64,000 nucleotides of DNA, taken from Mesorhizobium ciceri WSM4083 (GTDB lineage Bacteria > Pseudomonadota > Alphaproteobacteria > Rhizobiales > Rhizobiaceae). Where the stretch lies: contig NZ_JAFG01000003.1 of the NCBI RefSeq assembly GCF_000519305.1, positions 1,119,070 through 1,183,069 on the forward strand, given 5' to 3'. This document shows positions 1-9,290 of this stretch, in pieces; the first letter of the stretch is position 1, and each line of letters begins with the position of its first letter. A program made the translations under genes and the position numbers. The notes beneath the pieces were generated by a model. That model made no database searches. It was not told the origin of the DNA and saw only the letters and a program-made list of their open reading frames with translations.

Positions 1-698
1 AAGGCGTAGAGCTTGTAGCGCGCCACCGGCACGCCGCAGAGTTTGGCCACGGTCTCGCCGCCGCCGATCGCATAGATGAACCGGCCGAAACGGGTCCGTC
101 TGGCGACGAAAGTGGCTGCAAGCGCGATACCGATCGCCCACAGCGCGACCGTGGGCACGCCCAGCAGACTGCCGTTGAAGATCGATCCGATTACCAGGTC
201 CGTCGGAAGGTTGATCGCCGCGCCCTGCGTGACATAGAGCGTCATGCCGTTGATCGCGTAGAGCATGCCAAGAGTGGTCAGAAACGACGGAAGCCTGGCG
301 TAGGCGAAAAGCACGCCGGCGATAGCGCTGACGAGCATGGTGATGAAGGGCACCAGAATGACGGCCCATTCGCCGTGATCGCGGATCAGCATCGCTGCGC
401 TCATTCCGGCCAGTGACACCATCGAGCCCACGGCGAGGTCGATGCTGCCCATCAGGATGATGAAGGTGCCGCCAACGCTGAGCACGATAAGAACGGCCGC
501 CTGCTGCAGGATGTTGATGGCATTGCCAATGGTAAGGAAGCGGCCGTTCAACGCCGTAAACACGATGATCATCGCGATCAGCGCCAGCCACGGACTGATG
601 GCTGCCACGGAGATTTGCGGCCGCCAGGATTGTTGCCGAAGGCTGGAATGGCCGGTGGGCCGCGCCGCGGCGGATGGGTCCTGCGTTGTAGGTTGAAT
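1..698 (-). CDS. Sugar ABC transporter permease (RbsC-like), 3' end beyond window
   Basis: Inner-membrane permease of a CUT2-type (ribose/xylose/AI-2-like) importer; the C-terminal part lies outside the window. The translated frame is strongly hydrophobic and has the family hallmark GGTFIMMGSIDLAVGS followed by FLTTLGMLYAINGMT. It lies 26 bases downstream of the ATPase gene and completes the set with the ATPase and binding protein upstream. The start is odd. The frame is open back to a TAA inside the ATPase gene, but it has no ATG or TTG before the first membrane helix. The only strong ribosome site (positions 702-710) sits seven bases ahead of an ATT codon at 698. A GTG at 608 without a clear ribosome site is the alternative. 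The family call is firm; the start is not. Confidence 0.85.
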   Translation of the reverse strand, partial: MQPTTQDPSAAARPTGHSSLRQQSWRPQISVAAISPWLALIAMIIVFTALNGRFLTIGNAINILQQAAVLIVLSVGGTFIILMGSIDLAVGSMVSLAGMSAAMLIRDHGEWAVILVPFITMLVSAIAGVLFAYARLPSFLTTLGMLYAINGMTLYVTQGAAINLPTDLVIGSIFNGSLLGVPTVALWAIGIALAATFVARRTRFGRFIYAIGGGETVAKLCGVPVARYKLYA

Positions 699-701
699 TG
701 T

Positions 702-710
702 CCTGCTCCC
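702..710 (-). promoter_or_regulatory. Ribosome binding site pointing to a non-standard ATT start
   Basis: On the minus strand this reads GGGAGCAGG and lies just after the ATPase stop codon. Seven bases further on is ATT (696-698), in frame with the permease. No ATG, GTG or TTG lies at usable distance, so this site either marks a rare ATT start or is unrelated and translation begins at GTG 608. Confidence 0.45.
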
Positions 711-724
711 TGATTGCCCGCGAC

Positions 725-2326
725 CTAGACCATGTCCGCGACGAGTTCGACCTCGCCGGGCTTACCGTTCGGCGGCGCCGGCACCTCGCGCACCAGGGTG
801 CCGCCGCGCATGACGAGAATGCGGTTGCTGAGCCCGATCAACTCGAGCAGGTCATCACTGACCAGAAGGATGCCCACGCCCTCGGCGGCGATGCGCCGGA
901 GGACGCCGTAGATCTCTTCCTTCGCCCCGGCATCGACACCGTTGGTCGGGTTGTCGAGGATGAGAACCTTGGTCTGACGGAGCAGCCAGCGTGCGAGCAG
1001 GACCTTCTGCTGGTTGCCGCCGCTCAGGGTCGATATCTGCGCGTCGATCCCCGCCGTCTTGATGCCCAGTGTTGCGACGAATTCGACCGCGTCGCGCCTC
1101 TCGCCCGCCAGGTTGAGCCAATAGCGTTCGCCGTGGCGGGTCAGCCGGGCAAGGCTCATATTCGAGGCTACGGAAAGCGGCGGTATCACGCCGTCCCGGC
1201 GATCGGGCGGCAGATAGCCGATGCCTAAGTCACTCATCACCCGGATTGAGAGGTTCTTCGGAACGATCGTGCCGCCGACCCTGATGGTTCCAGTGGCCCC
1301 GGACAAAGCGCCCGCAAGCACCCCACCAAGATCGGATTTGCCCGAGCCGAGCAGACCGGCCACACCCAGGATCTCCCCGCCACGAAGATTGAACGCCACA
1401 TCGGCGAAAGACCCGGTCCGGGACAGGCCGCCCACCTCAAGCACCACCTCGCCCTGCGGCTCCTGCTGCTTGTGCTCGCAATAGAAGAATTCATCGCGCG
1501 TACGTCCGACCATCAATTCGTGCAGCCGGTTCTCGGCCAAGCCCGTTGCCGGCAGTTCGGCAACCATGGCGCCATCCTTCAGCACATAGAGGCGGTCGCT
1601 GATCTCGATGACTTCGGACAGGCGATGCGAAACATAGATGATCGCCGCGCGCTCTCGCGTCGCCTGGATGAGCCGCATCAGGAATTCGACCTCGTCACCG
1701 GTTAGCGCCGCCGTCGGCTCGTCCAGCAGCATCACCGGCGATTCAATTCCCGCCAGTTTCGCCAGCGCAAACGACTTGATGATTTCAATGACCTGCCGGG
1801 TGGAAAGATCGTAGGTTTCGACCTTCCGCGACGCATCGATGCGTTCATGACCGAACTCAGCAAGGAGGTCGGTGACATGCCGCAGCATCGCGCGATTGTC
1901 GACCACGCCGAAGCGGGAAAACGCCCCCTCGTGTGCCAGCAGCATATTCTCGTAGACCGACAGGGTCGGGATCAGGGCGAGATCCTGATAGATGTGGAAA
2001 ATGCCTTCGCGGTTGGCATCGGCATAGTTGCGGAGCGAGACATCGCGGCCGTTCACGAGCAAGGCGCCAGAGTCGGGCCGGAGGTTGCCGCTGATCGTCT
2101 TCAGCAGCGTCGATTTGCCCGCGCCGTTCTCGCCGACGAGGCCGATGACCTCGCCCTTGCGCAGCGTCAGGCTCACGCCGGAAAGCGCTCGGACGCCGCC
2201 GAAGCTTTTGCCGATGTTCCGTATTTCCAGGAGCGGCGGCGATGCGCTTCCAATGCGCTCGCTCGCAGCCGTGCGGCCGGCACCAAGTGTGCCGGGCCGT
2301 TCAGTCGCTGACGAAGAACCTGCCAT
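725..2326 (-). CDS. Sugar ABC transporter ATP-binding protein (double NBD, RbsA/MglA type)
   Basis: Cytoplasmic ATPase that energises the sugar importer, 533 aa with two tandem nucleotide-binding domains as usual for CUT2 systems. The first Walker A is GENGAGKST at residues 65-73, followed by a Walker B region with MLLDEPTAAL. The second half carries a P-loop-like GSGKS, the signature LSGGNQQKV and LILDNPT. The first 30 residues are a low-complexity extension not needed by the family, so the true start may be slightly internal; no strong ribosome site precedes the chosen ATG. The binding-protein stop lies 15 bases upstream and the permease starts 26 bases downstream, so the three form one operon. 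Confidence 0.9.
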   Translation of the reverse strand: MAGSSSATERPGTLGAGRTAASERIGSASPPLLEIRNIGKSFGGVRALSGVSLTLRKGEVIGLVGENGAGKSTLLKTISGNLRPDSGALLVNGRDVSLRNYADANREGIFHIYQDLALIPTLSVYENMLLAHEGAFSRFGVVDNRAMLRHVTDLLAEFGHERIDASRKVETYDLSTRQVIEIIKSFALAKLAGIESPVMLLDEPTAALTGDEVEFLMRLIQATRERAAIIYVSHRLSEVIEISDRLYVLKDGAMVAELPATGLAENRLHELMVGRTRDEFFYCEHKQQEPQGEVVLEVGGLSRTGSFADVAFNLRGGEILGVAGLLGSGKSDLGGVLAGALSGATGTIRVGGTIVPKNLSIRVMSDLGIGYLPPDRRDGVIPPLSVASNMSLARLTRHGERYWLNLAGERRDAVEFVATLGIKTAGIDAQISTLSGGNQQKVLLARWLLRQTKVLILDNPTNGVDAGAKEEIYGVLRRIAAEGVGILLVSDDLLELIGLSNRILVMRGGTLVREVPAPPNGKPGEVELVADMV

Positions 2327-2341
2327 GGCCGCCTAGCGCGT

Positions 2342-3661
2342 CTAGTTCGGCCCGATGACGATCGGACCCTTGTTGGAAGTCAGCTCGCGCACCGGTGAAA
2401 ACGGATCCGACGAGAAGCGATCGGCATAGAGCTTGGCGACGCGTTCGAACTCGCCCTTGTCCTTGGCCTGCGCATATTCCTTCGGCAATTGATAGCTGGC
2501 AGGCTTCTCGCCCCGCCATGTCCAATGATCCTCGGGCACCAACGGAATGAGCAGGTTCTGCGGATTCCAATCGTCCGGATGCAGGACCTTCGACATTTTC
2601 AGGAAGTCATAGGGTGAAGCCGATCCCGAATTCAGTTCCTTGTACTTCTTCGCAGCCTCGGGCGTATCCAGTATGTAGCCGCCGAAAATCATCATCCGTT
2701 CGGGTAGCGAGGGACGCCATCCGTTGACATAGTCGAACACGGCCACCGTCGAATAGGCGCCCAGCCAGGCCGGACCATAGGCATAAGTGTTGAAGGCGCG
2801 TCCGTTGGCGATCATGTCGATCATATCGGGAATTGCGTCGCAGCCGCTGACCAGCGCCTTGATGCCACGCTGCTCCAGGGCGTTGACGACGGCGACCGCG
2901 GAGTCGTCGTTGGAGACGATCACGGCGTCGATGTCGGGATGCGCAGTCAGGATATCGGCGATTGCCGGCGCGGTCGTGGTGCGGCTCCAACCGCCGGGGC
3001 GACGGGCCACGAGTTCGATGCCCGGATAGTCCTTCAGCGCGAGGTCGAAGCCATGACCGCGCTCGGTCTCGACCGGATTTCCGAGGATACCTTCGATATA
3101 GACAACCTTGCCCTTGCCGCCCAGCCTCTCGAACACCTGTGCCGACCGTGCCCGGGTGGCCGTGACATTCGCGGGAGCATGGAACGCGACATAATAATCG
3201 CCACTGTCGACCGGCGTATTCCAAACCGCCTTTGTGTGATTGTTGACGGTCGGGATGCGCAACCGGTTGACCAGCCGCAGCAGATCGATCTCCGACCCCT
3301 CGGTCGCGGCCACCATTGTGATGCCGTCTATGCCGAGGTTCGGGGCGTTCTCCACATGGCTCTTCTGGACGTTGACGTCGCCATTGTTCAACTCACGCGA
3401 TTCCGCGATGTTGAGCACCGCGGCGGCCTGCCCGGCGCCACTGTCCATCTGATTGAAGTAATCGTTGTTCAGCGTGTAGAACGAATCCATGAAGTTCAGG
3501 CGCTTCTTCAGTATGCCTGCAGAGTCTGCGGCATAAGCCGACCTCCCCATCAACGGAACCGCCAACCCGGCGGCGGCGAGCAACTTGAAAAATTCCCGCC
3601 GCGAGCGGCCTCCCTCCATTTTGCTCGCAAGCAATTCCGCGAGCGCCACATCATTGCGCAT
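2342..3661 (-). CDS. Sugar ABC transporter substrate-binding protein, Tat-exported
   Basis: Periplasmic binding protein of the Peripla_BP_4 (ribose/galactose/AI-2) type, 439 aa, first gene of its operon. The ATG at 3661 is chosen over an in-frame ATG 60 bases upstream because GGGGAGG lies six bases before it. The N-terminus has a twin-arginine signal, SRREFFK around residues 20-26, then a hydrophobic stretch and a probable cleavage after AYA near residue 44. Sec signals are the norm for this family, so Tat export suggests folding or cofactor binding before export. The mature part has typical features such as DAVIVSNDDSAVAVVNAL and a GCDAIPDMI segment. The ligand cannot be told from sequence. 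Confidence 0.88.
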   Translation of the reverse strand: MRNDVALAELLASKMEGGRSRREFFKLLAAAGLAVPLMGRSAYAADSAGILKKRLNFMDSFYTLNNDYFNQMDSGAGQAAAVLNIAESRELNNGDVNVQKSHVENAPNLGIDGITMVAATEGSEIDLLRLVNRLRIPTVNNHTKAVWNTPVDSGDYYVAFHAPANVTATRARSAQVFERLGGKGKVVYIEGILGNPVETERGHGFDLALKDYPGIELVARRPGGWSRTTTAPAIADILTAHPDIDAVIVSNDDSAVAVVNALEQRGIKALVSGCDAIPDMIDMIANGRAFNTYAYGPAWLGAYSTVAVFDYVNGWRPSLPERMMIFGGYILDTPEAAKKYKELNSGSASPYDFLKMSKVLHPDDWNPQNLLIPLVPEDHWTWRGEKPASYQLPKEYAQAKDKGEFERVAKLYADRFSSDPFSPVRELTSNKGPIVIGPN

Positions 3662-4054
3662 GAAAAACCTCCCCAGGCCGTTTGGAATTCTTTGCCATCC
3701 GTTTGACGTGCTGGCCGCCAATCGAAGGCAAGCTAGGCCGGTTCAGGAACCTTTGCAAGGAATAATGTTAGCGGTAGCAGACTCGTTTCCATTATCGCTA
3801 TCGCGCACAACTTTTTCAAATAATCGTTAAATATCAGATTATTATGCGAAATCTTTGCCCCTTACGGCAGAGCCGTTGAAGCTGCCGACTTAAGAGAAAT
3901 AAGCAGTATCGAGATACCGGTAACAGCAAACGCGCATCTAGGCGAATTCCCCTGGCCCATGGCACAGGCGCCCCCCTGGCAGAGCCGAGCGTCAATCGGA
4001 AGGCTCGGCCACGACCGCGTTTGTCATTGCTGGAAGGGCTATGCGTGCCTGCCG
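3662..4054. other. Intergenic region upstream of sugar operon
   Basis: No gene is visible. The 3750-3860 part is clearly AT-richer than its surroundings (for example around ATCGTTAAATATCAGATTAT) and is the likely promoter of the minus-strand sugar importer operon starting at 3661. The 3900-4054 part is the 3' trailer of livF; no convincing terminator was found there. Confidence 0.4.
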
Positions 4055-4783
4055 CTAGCCAAGATATTTGCTGAGTATCGACATGCCGCCCGAGCGAACC
4101 GTTTCGGGAGTCATTTCCTCGACGATCTCGCCATGCGCCATGACATAGAGCCGGTCGCAGACCCGGGTTGCGACATCGATGCGTTGTTCGACGAGCAGCA
4201 GCGATGCACCACGCTTGCGCAGTTCCAGCATCGCCTTGACCACGATGTCGACGGCGACCGGCGACAGCGCAACGGAGGGTTCGTCGAGCAGCATGATCTG
4301 AGGATCGCTCATCAGCATGCGGCCGATGGCAACCATCTGTTGTTCTCCACCGCTTAGGAACGACGAAAGCCGATGGCGGTAGTTCCTCAGCACCGGAAAA
4401 AGGTCGTACACCGAGCTCAGCAGCCTCTCGGCCCTGGGCCGGTCGTGCCGCAAATGCAGCGCGCCCAACAGCAAATTGTCTTCCACCGACTGGTCGAAAA
4501 ACAGCCGCCGTCCCTCCGGCGCGATGGCGGCGAGGCCTCGCGCTATGCGATGAGTAGGCAGGTCGGAGACATCGGTCGAGCCAATGCGGATCAGGCCGCG
4601 GCGCTGCTTGACCAGGCCCATGATCGCGCGCAGCACCGTGGTCTTGCCGGCGCCGTTGGGGCCAAGCAGTGCCACCGCTTCACCCTTGCCAACCGAGAGC
4701 CCGATGTCGCGCACGACGTCGAAGCGACCATAGCCAGCGCTCAGCGAGCTGATCTCCAGTACGGGGGACGATTGTTCGTTCAT
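4055..4783 (-). CDS. livF: Branched-chain amino acid-type ABC transporter ATPase LivF
   Basis: Cytoplasmic ATPase of a HAAT-family importer, 242 aa, normal LivF length. Walker A is GPNGAGKTT at residues 41-49, with the signature LSGGEQQMV and Walker B IMLLDEPS. The segment IAPEGRRLFFDQSVEDNL is the LivF-type Q-loop region. The ATG at 4783 overlaps the stop of the upstream fused LivM-LivG gene in an ATGA junction, indicating translational coupling; an open frame continues upstream but it is only the shadow of the fusion gene. HAAT systems carry branched-chain amino acids but also amides, urea and aromatic or carboxylate compounds, so the substrate is open; the enzymes downstream hint at a carboxylate. 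Confidence 0.9.
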   Translation of the reverse strand: MNEQSSPVLEISSLSAGYGRFDVVRDIGLSVGKGEAVALLGPNGAGKTTVLRAIMGLVKQRRGLIRIGSTDVSDLPTHRIARGLAAIAPEGRRLFFDQSVEDNLLLGALHLRHDRPRAERLLSSVYDLFPVLRNYRHRLSSFLSGGEQQMVAIGRMLMSDPQIMLLDEPSVALSPVAVDIVVKAMLELRKRGASLLLVEQRIDVATRVCDRLYVMAHGEIVEEMTPETVRSGGMSILSKYLG

Positions 4784-6627
4784 TCGCCGAGATAAACCTG
4801 TCTGACCATGGGGTCGGCACGCACCTCGTCGGCCGACCCGGTTAGGATCACTTCGCCGGCGTTGAGCACGGTGACGCGATCGCACAGCGGAAACAGAAAG
4901 CGCGTCTGATGCTCGATGATAATCATCGTGACGCCTTGGCTCTTGAGATTGGCGAGGATCGTGGCCAGATGTTTCACCTCCTTCGCCGAGAGGCCGGTCG
5001 CCGGCTCGTCGAGAACGATGACATCGGGCCCCGCCACGCAGACCGACGCGAGTTGGGTGAGCTGTTCGATGCCGTGCGGAACATCTCCGACCTGCCGGGA
5101 AGTCCATTCGCCGGCCCCGACAAGGGCAAGGGTTTCGGCGGAGCGACGATGCATTGCCGCCAAATCGCGGCCGCCGGACGCAAGCATCGGCCAGAACGCG
5201 GCACGGCCCATGATGCGCGGCACCCGATCGAACAGGCCGACCATGACGTTCTGCGTCGGTGTCAGTTCCTTGACCAGTTGCGCGGCCTGGAAAGTTCGCC
5301 GGAGCCCGAGTTTCGAGCGGCTGCTCGCGGGCATGCCGTCGACCCGTGTCCCCTTGACCAGAACCTGGCCGGCATGAGGCGTGAGACGGCCGGAAATGAC
5401 GTTGGCGAGCGTGCTCTTTCCGGAGCCGTTCGGCCCTATGAGGCCGTGAATGTGGCCGCGCTGAACCGTGAGATCGACATTGCGCAGCACCTTCGGCCCA
5501 AGTCCATAACCGAATTCGATGCCGCGGCATTCGACGATGATCTCGGGCGGTGTGGTCGGGAGCGCGGTGGCGGGAAGGATTGCCGCAGCGGGGGGCGGTT
5601 CGTCGACGGCAACAATCCCGGTCGCCGGTGCAGAACCTCCAACGCGAGGCGCCAACAGGCGCTTGGCCACTCCAACGACGCCATCCGGCAAGAGAGTGAT
5701 GGCAAGGATGGAGAGTGCGCCGTAGACGATCTCCTGCAGCCATGGATTGATGTTGACGACATTCGGGAACATCGAGACGAACATCGCGCCGATCACAGGG
5801 CCGACCGTGGTGTTGATGCCGCCGATAAGCACCATCACCAGCACGTTGAGCGACACCGACCAGTCGAACTGGCCCGGGGATACGACACCAAGAAAGGAAA
5901 AGAGCCAACCCGCTCCTCCAGCCATCGCGGCCGAGACGCCGAAGACGCCGACCTTGATCGCGGCTGTCCGCGCGCCTGCGGCCTCGGCAAACGGCTCGGC
6001 ATCGCGGATCGAGAGCAGGACCGGATAGAACGGCGAATGCCTGACGTTCCAGACCAGCGCGAGACTGAGGAAGAGCCCTGCCATGGTGCACCAGACCAGC
6101 GGCGTGCCGAGCCATTGCAAGCCGCCTGGGAAATCCGGAAAGGCCGGGCCAAGCAGGCCCTGGAGGCCGCCCGTGACATTGACCATATCGGTCGCGAGGA
6201 CGGTCAGCACCAGCGTGAAGATGAAGGTGGTGATGGCGAAGTAGAGGCCGCTGACACGCAACGACATGGCGCCTACCGCCACACCGACGAGGCCGGTCGC
6301 GGCAAGGACGAGGACAAGCAGTGCGAAGACATTCCAGCCATAGTCGTTGGCGAGAATTGTCGTCGCATAGGCACCGATCCCGAAAAACCCACCCTGACCA
6401 AGAGAATAGAGGCCCAGCATGCCCGCTACGAGGTCCAGGCTGATGGCGAGGATACCGAAGACGGCGGCCACCAGCACGAGGTTCTGAAGGCCGAGATCGG
6501 ATTGCGCCACATAGGCCGTCGCCGCCAGGTAAGCGAGGCCGACGGCAAGAAGCCCCACGGTGCGCCAGCTGCCGGCTTGTGATCCCGGGATGGCCGCCGA
6601 TGCCTGGCGATCGCTCGTCAAATTCAT
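4780..6627 (-). CDS. Fused LivM permease - LivG ATPase of HAAT importer
   Basis: A 615-aa fusion. Residues 20-325 are a LivM-type membrane permease with many hydrophobic helices, the conserved LGQGGFFGIGAYATT segment at about 75-90 and a cytoplasmic EAAGAR coupling loop near 215-220. After a Pro/Ala-rich linker (about 330-362), residues 363-615 form a LivG ATPase with Walker A GPNGSGKST at 398-406 and Walker B VIVLDEPATGL. Fusing permease and ATPase fixes their ratio and position; such LivM-LivG fusions occur in other Proteobacteria. LivH lies ten bases upstream and LivF overlaps by four bases downstream. Confidence 0.9.
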   Translation of the reverse strand: MNLTSDRQASAAIPGSQAGSWRTVGLLAVGLAYLAATAYVAQSDLGLQNLVLVAAVFGILAISLDLVAGMLGLYSLGQGGFFGIGAYATTILANDYGWNVFALLVLVLAATGLVGVAVGAMSLRVSGLYFAITTFIFTLVLTVLATDMVNVTGGLQGLLGPAFPDFPGGLQWLGTPLVWCTMAGLFLSLALVWNVRHSPFYPVLLSIRDAEPFAEAAGARTAAIKVGVFGVSAAMAGGAGWLFSFLGVVSPGQFDWSVSLNVLVMVLIGGINTTVGPVIGAMFVSMFPNVVNINPWLQEIVYGALSILAITLLPDGVVGVAKRLLAPRVGGSAPATGIVAVDEPPPAAAILPATALPTTPPEIIVECRGIEFGYGLGPKVLRNVDLTVQRGHIHGLIGPNGSGKSTLANVISGRLTPHAGQVLVKGTRVDGMPASSRSKLGLRRTFQAAQLVKELTPTQNVMVGLFDRVPRIMGRAAFWPMLASGGRDLAAMHRRSAETLALVGAGEWTSRQVGDVPHGIEQLTQLASVCVAGPDVIVLDEPATGLSAKEVKHLATILANLKSQGVTMIIIEHQTRFLFPLCDRVTVLNAGEVILTGSADEVRADPMVRQVYLGE

Positions 6628-6637
6628 ACCCCGACCC

Positions 6638-7555
6638 TCAGCGGCTCGCCGCCGCCGGACGTCGCGGACGGAAGAGCGGATTGCTGGCGCTGAACAGCCC
6701 CTTGGGCGAGACGATCAGGATGACGACAAGCACGATGAAAGGAAACCAGTCCGAAGCCTGAGAGTTGATGAGCCCGTTGGCGCCTTCGGCGCAGATGCCC
6801 AGCACCAGACCGCCGAACATGGCAGCGATCGGCCGCTCGGTGCCGCCGCCGATCATCATGGCTATGAAGCCGTAGGTGCCGAACGTGTCGCCCAGATAAG
6901 GATTGGCGAAGGTCGTCGGCCCGATGAGCAACCCGGCAATGCCGGCAAAGGCGGCGGAGACGGCGAAAGCGATGATGGCGACTACGGTGGTGTTGGCGCC
7001 GATGGCGGATGCCATTTCCGGATCCGCCGCCGTCGCCATGCCGAGCTTGCCGAACAGCGTGTATCGCCGCACGATTTCAAAGCCGGCGGCAAGAATGGCG
7101 GCCGTGACGATCGCGAGGAGCTGCTGGCCGGTGAGCACGGCACTGCCGATCGGTACGCTGATGTTGTTGAGGATTGGCGGGAAGGCCTGCGACGTCGGAC
7201 TCCAGATGTAGGCAGCCGCGTTCTCGACGATCACCGCGAAGCCCAGCGTAGATACCAGCCAGCCGAAGCTGAAGCGGTTCGACAGCAGGATTGGCCGCAC
7301 CGCGATCAGATAGGACAGAATGCCAATGATACACGATGAGACCAGACCGGCAGCCGCGGCCAGCCAGACAGGATAGCCGGACGATACCAACTCGGCAGTG
7401 ATCATCACCGTCACCATCATCAGCTGGCCCTGGGCGAAATTGATGATGCGGGTGACATAGAACGAAATCGCCAATGCCATGCCGATGAGACCGTAGATCG
7501 ATCCTATGGCAATGCCACTCAGCAAGAATTGCAGCACCGTTGGCTCCCCCATCAT
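6638..7555 (-). CDS. livH: Branched-chain amino acid-type ABC permease LivH
   Basis: Inner-membrane permease, about 305 aa, first gene of the livH-livMG-livF operon. It begins MMGEPTVLQFLLSGI, the usual LivH opening, followed by GSIYGLIGMALAISF and NFAQGQLMM. The in-frame extension back to 7663 is not membrane-like and was left out; the start is one of two adjacent ATGs at 7555 and 7552, and no strong ribosome site precedes either. It is transcribed away from its binding-protein gene at 8089, so both are probably controlled from the shared 530-base region. Confidence 0.88.
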   Translation of the reverse strand: MMGEPTVLQFLLSGIAIGSIYGLIGMALAISFYVTRIINFAQGQLMMVTVMITAELVSSGYPVWLAAAAGLVSSCIIGILSYLIAVRPILLSNRFSFGWLVSTLGFAVIVENAAAYIWSPTSQAFPPILNNISVPIGSAVLTGQQLLAIVTAAILAAGFEIVRRYTLFGKLGMATAADPEMASAIGANTTVVAIIAFAVSAAFAGIAGLLIGPTTFANPYLGDTFGTYGFIAMMIGGGTERPIAAMFGGLVLGICAEGANGLINSQASDWFPFIVLVVILIVSPKGLFSASNPLFRPRRPAAASR

Positions 7556-8088
7556 CCGGACGTCACCGGCTTTTTCCCGCTTCAACAGCTCCGCGGAAGT
7601 CGCATGGGCCGAGCTTTCCTGTCGCAACGTCCGGATTTGGCATGTTGCGCCGATGCTGAACAACTAGTCGAAAAAGCCCCCGCGGAAATAGCTTATGCCG
7701 GTGACATAACAGCTATGAGGAACGCGACGAACGGTGCGCCCGACCCGATCGATGGCGTAAGCCGTAAGCTCTGACAGGAAACGCATGACTGATTTATGAA
7801 TCAATCGCATGCGAGACGATAAATCATTTAATACCAATGACATAATCTAATGAAGGAGCGCGCTGATATGAGCTTCGACCGCCGAGATCGCGCCAATGGA
7901 ATTCCTTCCGGAGGCTGGATTTTGAGCGAGGTCCCAACCCGTCTCGAGTGCCTTGCCCCGCGTTGACAAGATGGGGGTCGTGGGTGGCAAAATTCCGGGC
8001 GAAGACACGCGCGTCCCGATGAGGCGCAGGGCAAAACGGGCGATCGGATTGTCGGAGACAAGCCCGCCGATCGCAGGGAGGGAACAAT
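7556..8088. promoter_or_regulatory. Divergent control region between livH and the binding-protein gene
   Basis: No protein gene is credible here. Positions 7771-7860 are AT-rich and hold dyads: TGATTTATGAATCA at 7790-7803 (5-bp arms), and GATTTAT at 7791-7797 mirrored by ATAAATC at 7819-7825. This looks like regulator binding and promoter DNA serving both directions. GGGAGGGAACAAT ahead of 8089 is a strong ribosome site for the binding protein. Confidence 0.5.
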
Positions 8089-9255
8089 ATGAATAAGCTC
8101 GCGACGACGTCTACCTTGCTGCTGGCCGCAACGGTCTTATGCGGTGCAGCCATCCAGACGAATGCTGCCGACGACTATCTTGTCGGCCTGATCGCGGGCA
8201 CCACCGGTGCCTACGGTTCGACAGGCGTTGCCACGGTCAACGGGTCGCAGATGGCGGTCGATGAGGTCAACGCCGCCGGCGGCGTCGACGGCCATATGTT
8301 CAAGCTTGACGCGCACAATGACAACGCGTCGGCGACACTGTCGGGCCAGCTCTACCAAAAGCTGATGTCGGCCGGTGCCATCGTCATCGCGGGCTCCCCC
8401 GATACCGGTCCGGTGACCGCGCAGCTTGCCGAGCGTCACAAATTTCCGACCATCGGCGTCGTCGACGACGGCGGACTGACCGTCAATCCGAAGGGGCCCA
8501 CGAGCCCGCCCAATCCGTGGGTGTTCGACTTCGGTCTCAACACCTTCGCCTGGGGCGAGAAGATCGGCGAGCATGCTCTGAAGCATTGCCCCGACGGGCT
8601 TGCCGTGCTGCACGATCCCTCGACCTACGGACAGGGCGGACTCTTCGGCATCCAGCTGGCCTATGACAAGGCCGGCAAGAAAATTGCGATGGATCACACC
8701 ATCACAGAAAACTGGTCGACAGGAGCCACCGCCGGCCTGATGCCCGAAGTCAACGCCATCAAGGCGGCGGGGATCAAATGCGTGGATGTATGGCTGACGC
8801 CGCAGGACCAGGCCGCCTTCATGCAGGACCTTCATTCGATAGGCTACGAAGCGATCGTCTACGGCAATGACGAGACGAATGCCGACGACACCTTCTCAAG
8901 CCTTGCTGGCGACCTGTCCGACGGCATGATCACCGCCATGCTGACCACGGAACTGCACCCGAGCCCGGAACTCCTGGCGTTCCGCGACACCTATAAGAAG
9001 AAATTCAGCGTCGATGCCACACCCTTCTCGGCAGGCGCCTACGACAGCATCAAAATGCTGGCGCAGGTGATCAAGGATGTGAAGTCGACGAAGCCGGGGG
9101 ACCTGCAAAAAGGCTTCAACGCCGTGAAGGACTTCAAGGGCATGACAGGCAATATCGGCTTCTCGGAGACAAGCCATATCACCATCACCGCGGCTCAGGT
9201 CACGCTCGTCAAGCATGACGCCAAGAGCAAGACCTGGGTTGAAGTCACCGACTGA
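8089..9255 (+). CDS. HAAT-type ABC transporter substrate-binding protein
   Basis: Periplasmic binding protein, 388 aa, Peripla_BP_6 fold. It has a Sec signal peptide, hydrophobic residues 8-22 with probable cleavage near NAADD at 25-29, then the mature start DYLVGLIAGTTGAYGSTG typical of Leu/Ile/Val-type receptors. A ribosome site GGGAGGGA precedes the ATG. It is divergent from livH-livMG-livF and must serve that transporter, since no other partner lies nearby. A strong hairpin follows the stop codon. The ligand is not recognisable; the neighbouring enzymes suggest an organic acid or hydroxyacid rather than a simple amino acid. Confidence 0.88.
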   Translation: MNKLATTSTLLLAATVLCGAAIQTNAADDYLVGLIAGTTGAYGSTGVATVNGSQMAVDEVNAAGGVDGHMFKLDAHNDNASATLSGQLYQKLMSAGAIVIAGSPDTGPVTAQLAERHKFPTIGVVDDGGLTVNPKGPTSPPNPWVFDFGLNTFAWGEKIGEHALKHCPDGLAVLHDPSTYGQGGLFGIQLAYDKAGKKIAMDHTITENWSTGATAGLMPEVNAIKAAGIKCVDVWLTPQDQAAFMQDLHSIGYEAIVYGNDETNADDTFSSLAGDLSDGMITAMLTTELHPSPELLAFRDTYKKKFSVDATPFSAGAYDSIKMLAQVIKDVKSTKPGDLQKGFNAVKDFKGMTGNIGFSETSHITITAAQVTLVKHDAKSKTWVEVTD

Positions 9256-9290
9256 TCGGACTGTCGCACCTCCCAAGCGCGAACAGAAAC

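Noticed and set aside
4784..6115. Apparent N-terminal extension of LivF
   Set aside because: The upstream part is an Arg-rich shadow of the fused LivM-LivG gene; the ATGA overlap at 4783 gives the normal LivF start.
4909..6582. Long plus-strand open frame (557 codons) across the LivM-LivG gene
   Set aside because: It lies antisense to an unmistakable transporter gene and is rich in R, D, G and H with no domain; it is a by-product of GC-rich codon use.
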